From contig NC_045139.1 of assembly GCF_008831285.2 (NCBI RefSeq), positions 18,396,354 to 18,460,353 of the forward strand: a stretch of 64,000 nt of DNA, in the 5' to 3' direction. The notes under the pieces are model-generated. The model saw only the letters and a program-made list of their open reading frames with translations, searched no databases and was not told the origin of the DNA. This document shows, one piece after another, positions 26,054 to 37,710 of the stretch; the first letter of the stretch is position 1, and the number at the start of each line of letters is the position of its first letter. This stretch comes from Nymphaea colorata. Lineage: Eukaryota > Streptophyta > Magnoliopsida > Nymphaeales > Nymphaeaceae. The position numbers and the translations under genes were made by a program.

Positions 26054-27997
26054 TATGCTTGTCCACACTGAGATCTGTACGTTGTACTGTGTGCCACTTC
26101 GTCCAATTTGTTGTGTCTAATGGTAAGGAGAAGTCCCTTTCATGTTTTCTTGGTACTCCTTTTATTGTTGATAACATGATATCCTGATTGATTTGCTCAT
26201 GTATTATGTGTTGTTACTATGAGGGTGCTGTAACCATTCAAGCTGCAGAATTATGCAGTCAAGATTGCTTGCGTGAACAGTTGCTCCTAAAGTCAACTCA
26301 GTGTTGTATGTTTATATCTCAAAAGCATGGAGTTTGTACTCACAGAGATTGCTTGCTCAGGTGGTTGAAAGTCTGGATGTGGTATGATCTACACAACCAT
26401 GGTTGAGAAAGCAAGACCTCTAATAATAAAAGGTCAGTCAACTTTCTTTTTGGTTGTCAAGTAGATATTGAAGCTTATTGTTGACCTGTTCCGCATTTAT
26501 GAAGATTTTCTTGTCAATAGTTTTTGTAATTTTCTTCCCCCTAAGTTTGATCTTTGGGAATTTATGGAAGGGAGTGAAATGAAAATTTTAGGTCTCATGT
26601 TCCCTGTTCGTTTTGTGTCTCAGGCACCAAGTTAAAAAAAAAAACTAGCGGCTCTTAGTGCTATAAAGCTTTTGAAACCTGTACAATGTTCATGATTTTA
26701 TAAGTTGCATCTTTCTTTATTATGATAATGGAGTGCTTTCTCAAACCCCTGAAAAATGACCTTCCAATTTCTTGTCACCCTTCATTTTTTGTTTTTTAAG
26801 ACATGCCAACAAGAAGAAACAAATGAAAAGAAAAAGAAACAGGTAAGCAAGGCATGCTGTCTTACCCACAAAGAATTTGGACATTTAATGCCATGAATGT
26901 TTCTGAATGCATGCTGGACTGTTAACTTGAGCAGCAATAGAAATATTCATTAATGCAAGGAATAGGATTATTTATTATGTGCCTTAGTAATCCAAAAACT
27001 AAGAACATGACAAAATAGAATGCAAGTAAACTAGATGTTTAGCATAAGTATTCAAAATTACAACAACTACTCAGTTTGGTTCTTCATTGAGCTGATTTTA
27101 AGTGGAATCTTTTGTTTATTCTATAAACTCTGTAATTAGAACTTGACGTTCTCAATGTCAAGGTCCAGCTCAAGCCCATTTTAGCTCAAGTTCTCATGCT
27201 TGACTTGACGTGTGCCCAGCACTGAACCAGAATGAAGCATGAATTTCTTATGCATTTTTTTTCATATTAGAGTACTGAAAATGAAAAGATGGAGTCAGAC
27301 ACGTGACCTCTTGGCTCTTGCACAGGGGCTCAAGCCCTTAGCTTTGTAATGTTTTTAATGTATCGACACCGGTACTTGTAAAAAACCTTAATAGTGCATG
27401 GTTTCTGTGCCATTGTCATTTATAACGATGAGCCTGTCACCAATGCCAGGTTTATCTCATTTACCATCTTGGAGGAGCCCGACCCAAACTTTGAGCAGGA
27501 GGGCCTAGCCGTGTCTTATATAGAGACCCAGATGGTCGTGTCTGTTCTTAACTGGGAAACAAAAGTTTTTGTTTTTCTTTTCACTAAAGCTGAGGAACAG
27601 TTCTCCAATGATTATTTTGTGACAGTGTGTTATAGAGGGTTGGTCTTCTTATCTTATATTACACAGCAGTAGCTAATTATTATTAATCGTGTGCACCATC
27701 TATCATCTATGTTCTTGAGTGTATTTAGTTCTGTGTGAAGCTTGAGATGAAAATATATTGCAACCCGTGCATGCATGCCCTAATACACAAAAATTGTCAC
27801 ATCTTCTGCTTTCAGAAAGTGCATGAGGTAGACATGATTTAATGGTCCATATGTTTGATTGTCAATCTCTTGTTTGTGTGCTTTTTATGTGTGTGTATTG
27901 TGTGTGGCATCAGGGGCAGAGCCAGCAGGTGCGGGCCAAACGATCCAATGAAGTATAATATATTATATATATAATTCATATAATATTATATATTATA

Positions 27998-28065
<68 letters not shown>

Positions 28066-28306
28066 TCACACACTTTAGGTAATATTTGCAAACCACAGTA
28101 TAATATAAGTGAACATATGTCGTATATAAGTGCTCACATCATGAACGTGAAGCGCGACCTGTCCTACGACACATTTAATAATTATTGTGTCATTAGCACA
28201 AAGTGCGATCTGTCCTAAACAGATAAGGTGCTCTATTTTTATTACAGTCACGTGAACAGTGAGCATAAGGTGGATATACAAATATCACAACTCAAAATAT
28301 AGCAAA
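26054..28306. other. PPR 3' UTR and spacer
   Basis: No gene recognised. A 92-codon open frame at 27394-27672 has no known signature. At 27911 a CAGGGGCAGAGCCAG start resembles the left terminus of a hAT-type MITE, whose interior appears swallowed by AT-rich DNA and a TA microsatellite (28007-28062). Confidence 0.5.
28007..28062. repeat. (TA)n microsatellite
   Basis: Uninterrupted TA run of about 56 bases within a larger AT-only stretch starting near 27955. Confidence 0.95.
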
Positions 28307-28632
28307 CAAATACAACTATAAACTCCAAGCAGAATTTAAGGTTGTGTTTCATGACATAGATAGCAACTTCTGTAGAGGTAGAAAGCTTGAACTTGGTCCA
28401 CGTAACTCGCTAATTCTCCTGAAGACAAAGCAAAAGTAGTTCACTCCATTTGCTGAATGTAAAACTAAGATTTGTAAGACTGTAAATGAACTGTCGAAAT
28501 TTAGAGTTGTAGTGGTAGTTGAAAGAACATATATATGTAAAATACACAAATTGGAATGACTCAATCTAGTTTCTTGGTATAGCATCAGATTTCAATGGAA
28601 GAGCTCAGAAGAAAGGGGAGTTCCACTTACAG

Positions 28633-28704
28633 CTCGATCAAACTCCTCAGAGCAGAAATGGTAGGAGGTAGAGGCCCTTCCAAGGACGTACCCATTATCA
28701 TCCT
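28633..28704 (-). CDS. Possible orphan exon, 24 codons, unrecognised
   Basis: On the minus strand a 72-base open block encoding D-D-N-G-Y-V-L-G-R-A-S-T-S-Y-H-F-C-S-E-E-F-D-R-A is flanked by a good acceptor (TTTTTCTTTGAACTAATCCAG) and a strong donor (GTAAGT). A second acceptor (TTGCTTTGTCTTCAG) lies about 200 bases downstream near 28423. Joined in phase it gives E-N-stop. I do not recognise the peptide. It could be the tail of a decayed or captured gene, or chance. Confidence 0.25.
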
Positions 28705-28806
28705 GGATTAGTTCAAAGAAAAAACTACATCAAACGACGAGAGGGTAAGAGAGAAGACATTGTAAAATTGATTAAACCACCAAAATTCAGTAGAGTCAGA
28801 TGCTGT

Positions 28807-28884
28807 GATCCTCCCCTTGAATTTGAGTGGTCCAAGGCCCGGGATCGAATCAATCTAACTTGTCAGGCCGCACCAAACCTTGCA
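28807..28884 (-). mobile_element. Possible tRNA-derived SINE fragment
   Basis: On the minus strand GGTTTGGTGCGGCCTGAC leads to GTTAGATTGATTCGATCCCGG, with a box-B-like GATTCGATCCC. The GGTGCGGC start recalls the SINE at 33046. No poly-tail or target duplication was identified. Confidence 0.3.
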
Positions 28885-29485
28885 ACTATAACAAGACTGG
28901 GTTCTTTCCTAAGTTCTACAAAATACCAACTCTGAGATTTTAGTAAATCCATATTCTACTTGCTCAAATGCATGCTTACTTTTCACTAAGATTCAAGCGG
29001 AATTTGAGGTTGCGTTCATTGACATAGAGATAGCAAATGCATAAAAGTTTCAAACAAGCTGCAATTCATCTTACTTAGGCGGTGTTACATACCTTGACGA
29101 TCAGAAAAACAGAAGTCTAACAAAACCAACTGATCTTGATTCAAGTACTATAAGAACCCATTTGTCCTGCTATGATGATCGCATACAGTTCTATGAAACA
29201 AGCTAACTTGACAAGACTAATCCTCAAAATCTATTCCTCTGAATCTTAACAATTACTCTAAAAGCTTGAGCAATATAACAGAAGGGGTCTGGAAACAAAA
29301 TGGAAGGCAGAGAGAACCCAACATGAATATCTTAATTGTATATACCCAAATAAAACTAAAAATGAACGGAGAAATAGATCAAAACAAGCAAAACAATTTT
29401 GTCCGCAACAATGACAAAAAGAGAAGATGATACACTCTTCCACAGAAGAGGTCGAAAGCCCTCCCCTTTACTCCTAACCCGTGGA

Positions 29486-29875
29486 CGACTAGGACTGCTT
29501 GCAGACCTATATGACAGAGATGGGGACATTCAACAAATCTTAAACTAAATTTCTACAGCAGGAGAAGGTTCATGGCGCTGCAGAATGATCCTATCTGCAG
29601 TGGAGGCCGATGGCCCAGTGTGGGGTTCTTGATCATGTAATACCACTAAAAAAAAACTTTTTTTATTATTTCTGAGCACACGACTAGGACTGCTTGCAGA
29701 CCTATATGACAGAGATGGGGACATTCAACAAATCTTAAACTAAATTTCTACAGCAGGAGAAGGTTCATGGTGCTGCAGAATGATCCTATCTGCAGTGGAG
29801 GCTGATGGCGCAGTGTGGAGTTCTTGATCATGTAATACCCCTAAAAAAAACTTTTTTTATTATTTCTGAGCATAC
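29486..29875. repeat. Tandem duplication, two 195-bp units
   Basis: Unit 1 (29486-29680) and unit 2 (29681-29875) both start CGACTAGGACTGCTTGCAG and end after a TTTTTTTATTATTTCTGAGCA stretch. They differ at only a few positions, implying a recent duplication. No coding content is recognised. Confidence 0.9.
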
Positions 29876-30049
29876 GAAGTCCTCCTGAGCAGCAACTCGT
29901 GTCTTACATCTTTAAGAGAAGATGTATTACAGTATGTATCAAAAAAAAAAAAACTGTTTAAGGAAGTAGGAAACAAAAAGCAAAAACAAGCAATACTACA
30001 ACATATGGAAAAAACAAGGCATTACCTAGTTCTGCTTACTCCCTGCACT

Positions 30050-30760
30050 GTGGGCCAGGGAGGGAGGGAGCCAGCGAGGGAGAGGGCACGAGAGAGAGGG
30101 CGGGGTCGGCGATCGCCTGTGTTGTGGGCCAGGGCAGGGAGCGAGAGAGCAAGCGAGAGAGAGCGTGCGAGAGAGAGGGTGGGGCCGGCAATGGCCTGCA
30201 TGTGGACCAGAGAGAGGGCGTGAGAGAGAGGGTGGGGCCCAATGTTGTAAAAAGCGTATCGTAAGCCGTATCGGTCTGGCTTTAAGATACACTGTATCGT
30301 AAAATATCATAAAGTATCGTAACCGTATCGTTTTTTTTAAATAATCAGAAAAAATATAAAAAATTCTCAAAAATAATTTAAAATAATAAAAATTACCGTA
30401 TAGTACCTGTATCGTATCGTAACGTATCGTAGCTGTATCGTTGTCGTATCATACAATACGGTGCCCGTATCGTAAATGTACGATACGGGAGGTGTATCAT
30501 ATCATATTTTACATTCGATATGATACGGCTCCGTATCGTACGATACGTACAACACTGGTGGGGCCGGCTCTGGCCTGGGCTGTGGGCCAGAGAGGGAGGG
30601 AGCTAACGAGAGAGAGGTCGCGAGAGAGAGAGTGGGGCCAGCGACATAGGGTAGGGTGGTAGGGCCAGAGAGGGAGGGAGGGAGAGAGAGAGAGAGGGCA
30701 GGGCCGGTGAGGGTAGGTAGTGCTAGAGAGAGAGAGGGTCCCCCCCCCGTGGCATGCTTG
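30050..30760. repeat. GC/GA-rich minisatellite, about five units of 60-80 bp
   Basis: Repeats of a unit GTGGGCCAG-AGGGAGGGAG-...-CGAGAGAGAGG-...-GGTGGGGCCGGC-ATGGCCTG begin near 30050, 30123, 30201, 30582 and 30658. The array is split by a MITE at 30240-30557. Its arginine/glycine-rich open frames (one each side, and antisense leucine/proline/serine-rich ones) are by-products of the repeat. Confidence 0.8.
30240..30557. mobile_element. hAT-type MITE with 8-bp target duplication (318 bp)
   Basis: Left end CAATGTTGTAAAAAGCG and right end CGTACAACACTG form a terminal inverted repeat CARTGTTGTA. The element is flanked by identical GTGGGGCC at 30232-30239 and 30558-30565. Removing the element and one flank restores the continuous minisatellite unit GGTGGGGCCGGCTCTGGCCTG, which proves insertion. 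An 8-bp duplication and CA-start termini fit the hAT superfamily. The interior is almost wholly GTATCG/CGATAC words and strongly self-complementary, with no coding capacity. Confidence 0.85.
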
Positions 30761-33045
30761 CTGGCAACTTTTTTTCCTTGCATTCTTTGTACATGTGCAT
30801 GCAGATGAGTAGTTTATGTTCTTAGTCTGGATTCTTCTGCTTATTGTTTCACCTAGTTTGGATTTTGTTACCTAGTGACTTAGTTATTTGTGCAATGTGA
30901 TCTTCCATTTTCATGTATGAAACTTTATCAACAGGTTGGGTGTCTTTGCCCCATGTCTTGGAAAGAGTTTACAAAAGTGCAGTCAGGTATGTTGGTGAAC
31001 TGCTGCTTAGAATTTCTGAATTCTGGATGTGCCGCTGCTGTTGTATCGGCCAAGGTGTAAGAACCCGATGGGTCGGGTTGTTACACAAGGTTTAGTTGAT
31101 TCTCACATATATAAAGGAAGAATAAGTTGAAGATCTGGTTTCCAACTTCTAATGGAGATGGTAGTTAGTTATGGACATGGCGTGTCTAGCCAACTGCAGT
31201 CATGTAGAAGTCCAAAAGATGTTTCACGAAAACAAACCGAGTTACAACTTACAACCTAATGTTCTGTCTGGTGTTCCTTTCTTACCTTCCTTTCTTGATC
31301 CTCTATCTTCTTCCTTCTCACCTTCTCCTGAACCCTGAACCTAGTGAACAGTAATTAGACTTTCCAGCACTTGGCTATATGAATCGTATGTCGATACCTA
31401 TCAACATAAAGTTGTTCAAATTTTTTGTTCTGATGCTTCAGGCAGGAATATAATTGGCTATAATTTATTAGATGTGAACTCTGTTCCTCATTTGTTTTTT
31501 CCTTTCAGGTTTTGAGTAAATTTGAGTGTTCTAACTGGCAGTAATGATGCTATCGGGTTATCAGGTCTATTGGTGTTGCCTATGGCACAACTAAGATACT
31601 TATCCTTTGGAAGAATGTAGTAAGTACAAGCCTTCCCGCAGGTGAGTGATTGCAAGCAACTAGTGTCTATTGATGCTCTTAGGAATGCAGATAGACAACA
31701 TATTTCTACATTTACGATGATCTTGCAAGTGTTGTGTTCATTTTGTTTGAGAAATTCTTATCATTTTCTCAGACATGCTCGAAGCGAACTCCAAGCCCAA
31801 ACTCTCTTGGGAACAGCGGGATAGCCCCTCAGGAATACCTCATTGCAAGCTTATAGCTTTGACTTGTCTGGAGCAATGCCCATGGGATTTGAGCCATGTC
31901 GTTGGTAGCATGTAGTTGGTGAAGATCAGGACAGGTAACGAAGCAACTGCTGCACGGAGCACAAGTGGATAAGCTAGGAGCTTGCCTGATGGAGGAGTAC
32001 AACGTCTGTGACTCTTGCTTGCATGTGCGAGTCAGATCCTACAACAAACAAGCGTGCACATCCATTCTGCCTATCTATGGTAAGAATAAAAATCAAAAAC
32101 AATCCCCAAGAGTCCAGGCAGGCCTCTGGCCAAGAGGGGATTCCTTCTCAGCTTGCTGACTTGGCCTGTCCTCAGGCTGGCAAACTGGAGTCTTTTCGCA
32201 TGGCAAGTCCTTTGCATCCTTTGGCCAGATGCTGCTATCATTTTCCCTTCGATTGATTGGCCTTACTTGTATGTCTGTGATGTGGCCATGAGATTTTGTG
32301 TAGGCACCAGCAAGAGTGAAGGGAACCCTTTGCAACTATTGATGAAGCTTTCCTTGGCCCAGCCACTATATCAAGTAGATGGGAACTTGAGGTGGAATTT
32401 GTAGCTCACCGCCTATGAAAATGCACCTCATGGTCCTTTCTTTCATTATTTGTAATTTTACAATATAAAATTTACTTCATTGAAACAGTGAGCTTTCTTT
32501 TATTTACATAATTGAAATACTGAACTTCCTTTCATTGTTTGTTCCAGTTGAAAAATTTACAGACTTGTTAGTTATGCAGTCTAAATGTAGGTTTCTTAGT
32601 TTCTCATTAGGAACGTCGAAGCCTTGTGTAAAATTTACTTGCACCAGTACTTTTGTGTACTTTGAAATTCTTGGTCATCACTTTCTTCTTTTCTCTCATT
32701 TTTTCCCATTCCGCATCAAACCTGCTCGAGTCATCCTCATTTTTTCCCATTCACTAAATGGGCTCCATCATGTTAAACTTGTAGAAACAGGCTAACCAAG
32801 AATATCTCTTTTTTAGAAAGTATGTTTTTCTTTACAAATTCTCAACCAAGAGATGTAGCTTAAAATGAGAAAAGTACCATTATTTATTTAAGCTTTTAAG
32901 ACGTAAAGAACAAAAGACCTGTTTTTTTTTTTATTCTACTGAGGGGGGAATATAAACTTTATTGAAAATTTATATTGTTAAAGCAATTGCACATGCTATC
33001 TTGAGAGTATCATTTTTTTGTGAATGTGTTTTAAACCAAGCCCTG
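30761..33045. other. Spacer; no gene recognised
   Basis: No family signature on either strand. An LTR-like stretch may occupy 31056-31350: it starts TGTAAGAACCCGATGGGTCG, has a TATATAAAGG near 31108, is CT-rich towards its end, and finishes GAACA. No target duplication or primer-binding site was found. Confidence 0.4.
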
Positions 33046-33175
33046 AGGGTGCGGCATACTGGTTAGACTGGTGGAGTGGTATAAGGCTGGCTGGTTGTCA
33101 GCTCGAATCTTGTAGGCGCTACTCCTATGGATTATAATCGGTGGATGCATGATGCTTAGTTGATGAATGTCTTTA
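33046..33175 (+). mobile_element. tRNA-derived SINE
   Basis: GGTGCGGCATACTGGTTAGA contains a box-A-like TGGTTAGACTGG (33060-33071). TCAGCTCGAATC (33098-33109) is box-B-like, and GTAGGCGCTACTCCT follows. Box order and spacing (about 35 bases) are those of an RNA polymerase III SINE head. Its CGAATCTTGTAGGCG tail resembles the copies at 60636 and 62675. A duplicated GAAATATTCTGCACATGTAA sits just downstream (33194 and 33287). Confidence 0.6.
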
Positions 33176-36100
33176 AGGTACTGGGGTCCTTGGCGAGAAA
33201 TATTCTGCACATGTAAGATGAGTCTTGGATCAAGGATCTCTGGGGAAGGGCTTTGGCCTCTTCAAGGTATGAGGTCCTTGGTGATAGAAATATTCTGCAC
33301 ATGTAAACACTCTCCAGACCAAAAAAAGAAAAAACACTTATTTATATCACAAAAGCTAGGTAGATCTGCATTGGTTCTCACCTGTTAGATCCGTTTGAAA
33401 CGGAATCAACTTGGCAGCTATTTCTACTGGGACTCAAGTGCAATCACAGTACAGGCACTAAACATTTAAAATGGGATCTGTCAACATTCATGTGGGTCTA
33501 ACGGAAATCCAAAACCGGTTATACTTACTAATCTTTTGCTTTGGTAATTAGCTGAAGCCAACCCGTTTCATGCAAGAACTGGTTGTGGGCAAAAACTCCA
33601 TTTCTTCTCTGAAGTTTGTTAATAGTCATTGCAAGTACTATTTTTTCAGAAGATTTTCTTTTTAAGTTGAATGTGCATTTTTTTCTTTAATAAATGAAAT
33701 TTACCGGTTATGGAGATAGTTTTACAACCATATTATTCTTTTGATATTTGCCTCTCTTGCATTCTTTTCGAACTTCTGCAAATCACTTGCTTTTCATGAT
33801 ACAATCCAAAATTAGAAAGCTAAGTTCTCAATAATATGCTCAAACAACTAAGTTTAAGTCATAAATTGTGCGTATATCTATGTCTTATGGGGTTGAACTA
33901 TTTTAAAATTTCAAAGAGTAAACATAAATATTGCATCAAAGCTACATTACATTTGTTTTTGCCTAAAATTTGATTGCAAAATGTTATTAGTTCAATTCTC
34001 ATGTTTTTTAGGAACCCAACTGTATACATTTCAATAGTTTATAATTTTTGAAGACAACATAGCGAGGCATTGTAAAACTTCATGTGCGAGCCAAGGCTTC
34101 AAAACAATACTATATTGAAGATTTTGAAAAATCTTAAAGTATCTATATGCAGTATTCTTGTGCATCATGCTACTAAAAAATGTCTTGTTTTTTAGTTCTT
34201 TCAAAGTCCAAATAGAAGGGCAGCAATCGGGTAGATTAAATTTTGCAATTGGTATAGCCGTCAAATCGGCAATGTGAAAATCACGATTCACTATACTACA
34301 GCGTTACCATCTATCTTCAAAATTGACATGATCATTGTTCCTTCTTTTCTACCTTCATTGTCATGCGTTTATACGGTCAGGGAATCGGTGATGGCCTGTA
34401 AGGCTTGGCCTGCTCGCAAGTGTGAATCTAACGGAGTTTGAATCTTCTAAATATGTCGATATGTGCAGACCGTCTATGTGTTTCAAACTGTTGTGCGGAC
34501 CCAACCGAACATGTTCCCATACATGTGGTCACAAGGTTTGTCTAGTAAAATAAATTCAGACTTACGAGCCATTGCCCGAAAAATAAAGCCGAGCTTTCTC
34601 CCTCTGCCAGCCGCTTTCTCCCCCGGCAAAAAAGACCGTCTAGGGTTTGAAACTGCCTTAATGCATTGCATGGGATAGAGTCGGCACACCTTTAATATAG
34701 TGTCTCGTTATATCTCTATATGACACAAAGGAGTAATGCCCATAAGAATCAAACTGGTGATTCACCATTAACATGCTGCAAGCATGATCCACTATTCTGT
34801 GTTCTTCGAGATAAAAGGATTTAGCTTTTCAGTGGCTCAATTTGACGCTTGTCAATATCTTTTTGTGACTTTACGATCAATGACTGAAAATGTGTAAATT
34901 TGTCATTTGCAAACCTTCTCTCACACAAATGTAAAAATATGGTTGATATATATATATATGTTTCTTTATTGTGCTGAATAAGTCAATCGGGCTTGTTTTG
35001 AATACTGTTTCTTTTCTCTCCTTTGTCTGGATTGGGCTGGAGGTTAACAATCAATCTACCACCGGAAGAGGCTGAAGGACCTACCTCCACGGTCCTATGC
35101 AGGGTTAGAGCCTGGGTGGCAGTGGGCTGCAATCTCTTCTATCCTTAGTGTTGTATATAAAGAGAAACATTCAAATACTTCTGCATGGTGCAATTTTTGT
35201 AGCACAACTTCAAGTCACTGAATTCACTTTTATTGGACATCATATTTGTAAATGAAATATGAAAAACTTATACGAGCAACTGATCATGACAACACAATAG
35301 TAGACAACCCAAGTGGCTTAGTTTGTCTTTCTCTTGCGAAACTGACACTTTGAGTGAAATGTTCTTAAAATTGTGAGATTTAGCATCCAAACAGACGAAC
35401 TGTAGAATGATGAGTGCCTTGTTCTGCTGTACGCAAACACTGAGCAACATGCCTGATCCCTAGCACTGTAAAAAAGGAGAACCACCTATATGATTGAGGT
35501 CGAAAAGGATTTTTCGAGGCTTTGGACTTAATGGTTGTTGGTATTATTTATCTGAAAAGATTACTTCTTAAGTATTTATTTTTGAATTAAAATATGGGCC
35601 GATATTTTCTCTCGAGGACGAACACCTTTGAAGTATCGCGAGTTTTTCCACGCCGAATTTCCACTGCCGATGGGCAACCAAGTAGCCAAAAATCACACTG
35701 CCTGCGAACAACGGACGCTTGTGCTGCCTTTGTACATAAACAGGACAGATACCCAAAAGAAGACCAAAAGAAAATGGCGAGAAGAAGAAGCAGATGATTG
35801 AATAGCTTCAAAAACTTTTTTATTTTGGTATTATTTATACTAAGAGATGAATAATGCCTTGAAGATCAGCACTAGCCACATTCATCATCTCCAGGTCGTA
35901 TCTTTGGGGAATAGGGCTGCCCATATTCATTCTACTGCTGTTCTGGAGAGGAGGAGGAGAACCCAATGGGATTCAGTGAGCGTTTCTGTTATTTCCTTAA
36001 TTTAATTTTGTGATTTGAACATGGTTGTGCTTGCCATTGATGTTTGCCTCTCTAATAGTACAATTTTTTCTTGCCACGTTTCGTAACATCAAAATTGGTG

Positions 36101-37710
36101 CTTATCTTGATTCAAATTGGTGCTTCTTCTTGCGGCTGTTCTTTGATAGGGTTATATATGAGCCGTTTGAGTGGTTGTTGTTTCTTTATTCGTTCTTAGG
36201 AATGTTCCAATTTAACAAGAGAAAGTAGACCCTTCGATCTGGTGGAAATTTGAAAACATTCTTCTTCTGCTACTATATGATTATATTATGGTCAGGAAGT
36301 TGGACGCATATATTATGATCAGGAAGTTGGAAGCGAACTTTGATTGAAAGAGAGTATGCGTATTCTGGGAATATCTTTGCTTTGTTTTTTGTTCTTTTTA
36401 CCACGGCGTAGGCTGCAATCTTGGTCATCGAATGATTTTTGGGTTCGCTTTCATTTCTCGTGAAACAGGTGATGGAAATGACGAATTTCTCTTTGCTGGT
36501 CATTGTCTGCAGATACCAGCTTGTTACCATAGTTGCAATAGAAGTGTAGAACTAATTTATTTTGAAGGGAAACTGTTAACATGAATTTCCTACAAATTTT
36601 CCATGAACAGGAGTTTTTTCATGGTCATCAATTTGTTGTAAATAGTTTAAGCAGCTTAAATGAGCCAAGGGTGGTTGAAATGAAAGCTGTGTGCTTTCTG
36701 ATAGAATCTTGGTTTTCAACCATTAATCAGACGTTAATTTGTAAGGGAGTTGTTTAGCAATTCCCCGAGTTTAGGTACCTGAGACACAAAAACAGAAAAA
36801 GAATGAACCAAAAGAAAGGAAAACAAATGGATCATTCTTGCAAGAGTTAGACGTAAATGTCACTGTATCCTGGACGGGAGATTGGTTCTGTCACATTTCT
36901 TTCTGATGACGACCTGCACATTTGTGCAGTTTTTAAGTTGTGAGTGGAGGCTTGTGTAGTTGTTCAAGTTCAAGGTCAAAGGAAGCAAACACTTTACGCG
37001 AAGTTTTGAAAAATCTATATCCTCTACAGGCCTGTTTAGATAATTTCTTTTGTATGATAAAATTCCTCACGTGTTTGATTGACCTTGACATGTTAGAGGA
37101 GCATGACCATGAGTTAATGCCTCTTGATCAATAACTCATATAGTGAGCCTCATTGTAGATTGGATGGACCAAAGGTTGAATAACATCGTACCAATAATAG
37201 CCCATGTAGTGAATTGCATTCATGGCTGTGCATATCCATGTTTGAAATTGTGTAACAAAAATTAACGACTAGCATGATACAGTATGTTTTTACATGTGTT
37301 CCTCACGTGTTTGATTGACCTTGACATGTTATCAGTTCTGTGATTAGCTAACTCATGAATATAGCTCACGCTAGCAAATGAAAAGTGGACTACTCTCTGT
37401 TCTATGTATTGATATGTTTTAACTTGCATCTCGCAGTAAGTGTTTCGTTATATGATGCAGTATGTTTTTACATGATATTTTTCTTCATTCTGCAATTCGT
37501 CATCCTGTCAAACACATGAATATGGCTGACTCTACCTAGAGTATGATAAACAAGTCTTCAATCTAGACCTCTATATGGATTTTAATTTGCAACATGCAAC
37601 AATTGTTCAGATAAACTTCATTACTGTTTATAAGGTCTTCTTCGAAGTTGATTCACTATTTGTTCTGTTTGTTGTAGAGATGCAACAATTATTCCAAAAG
37701 ATTCAGAAAG
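33176..37710. other. Spacer upstream of the J-domain gene
   Basis: Contains a direct repeat just after the SINE and, near the gene, two identical 33-bp copies beginning TTCCTCACGTGTTTGATTG at 37063-37095 and 37299-37331. No recognisable coding sequence on either strand; short open frames at 34463 and 35594 have no signature. The 5' UTR of the J-domain gene should lie at the right end. Confidence 0.45.

Noticed and set aside
27394-27672. 92-codon frame after the PPR gene
   Set aside because: No recognisable domain, splice context or homologous motif. Kept only as a note.
30005-30783. Several Arg/Gly-rich and Leu/Pro/Ser-rich frames on both strands
   Set aside because: They are translations of the GA/GC minisatellite; their repeats follow the DNA units.
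33046-33175. Possible functional tRNA gene
   Set aside because: Box A/B-like motifs are present, but no complete cloverleaf or acceptor stem could be drawn. A SINE fits better.
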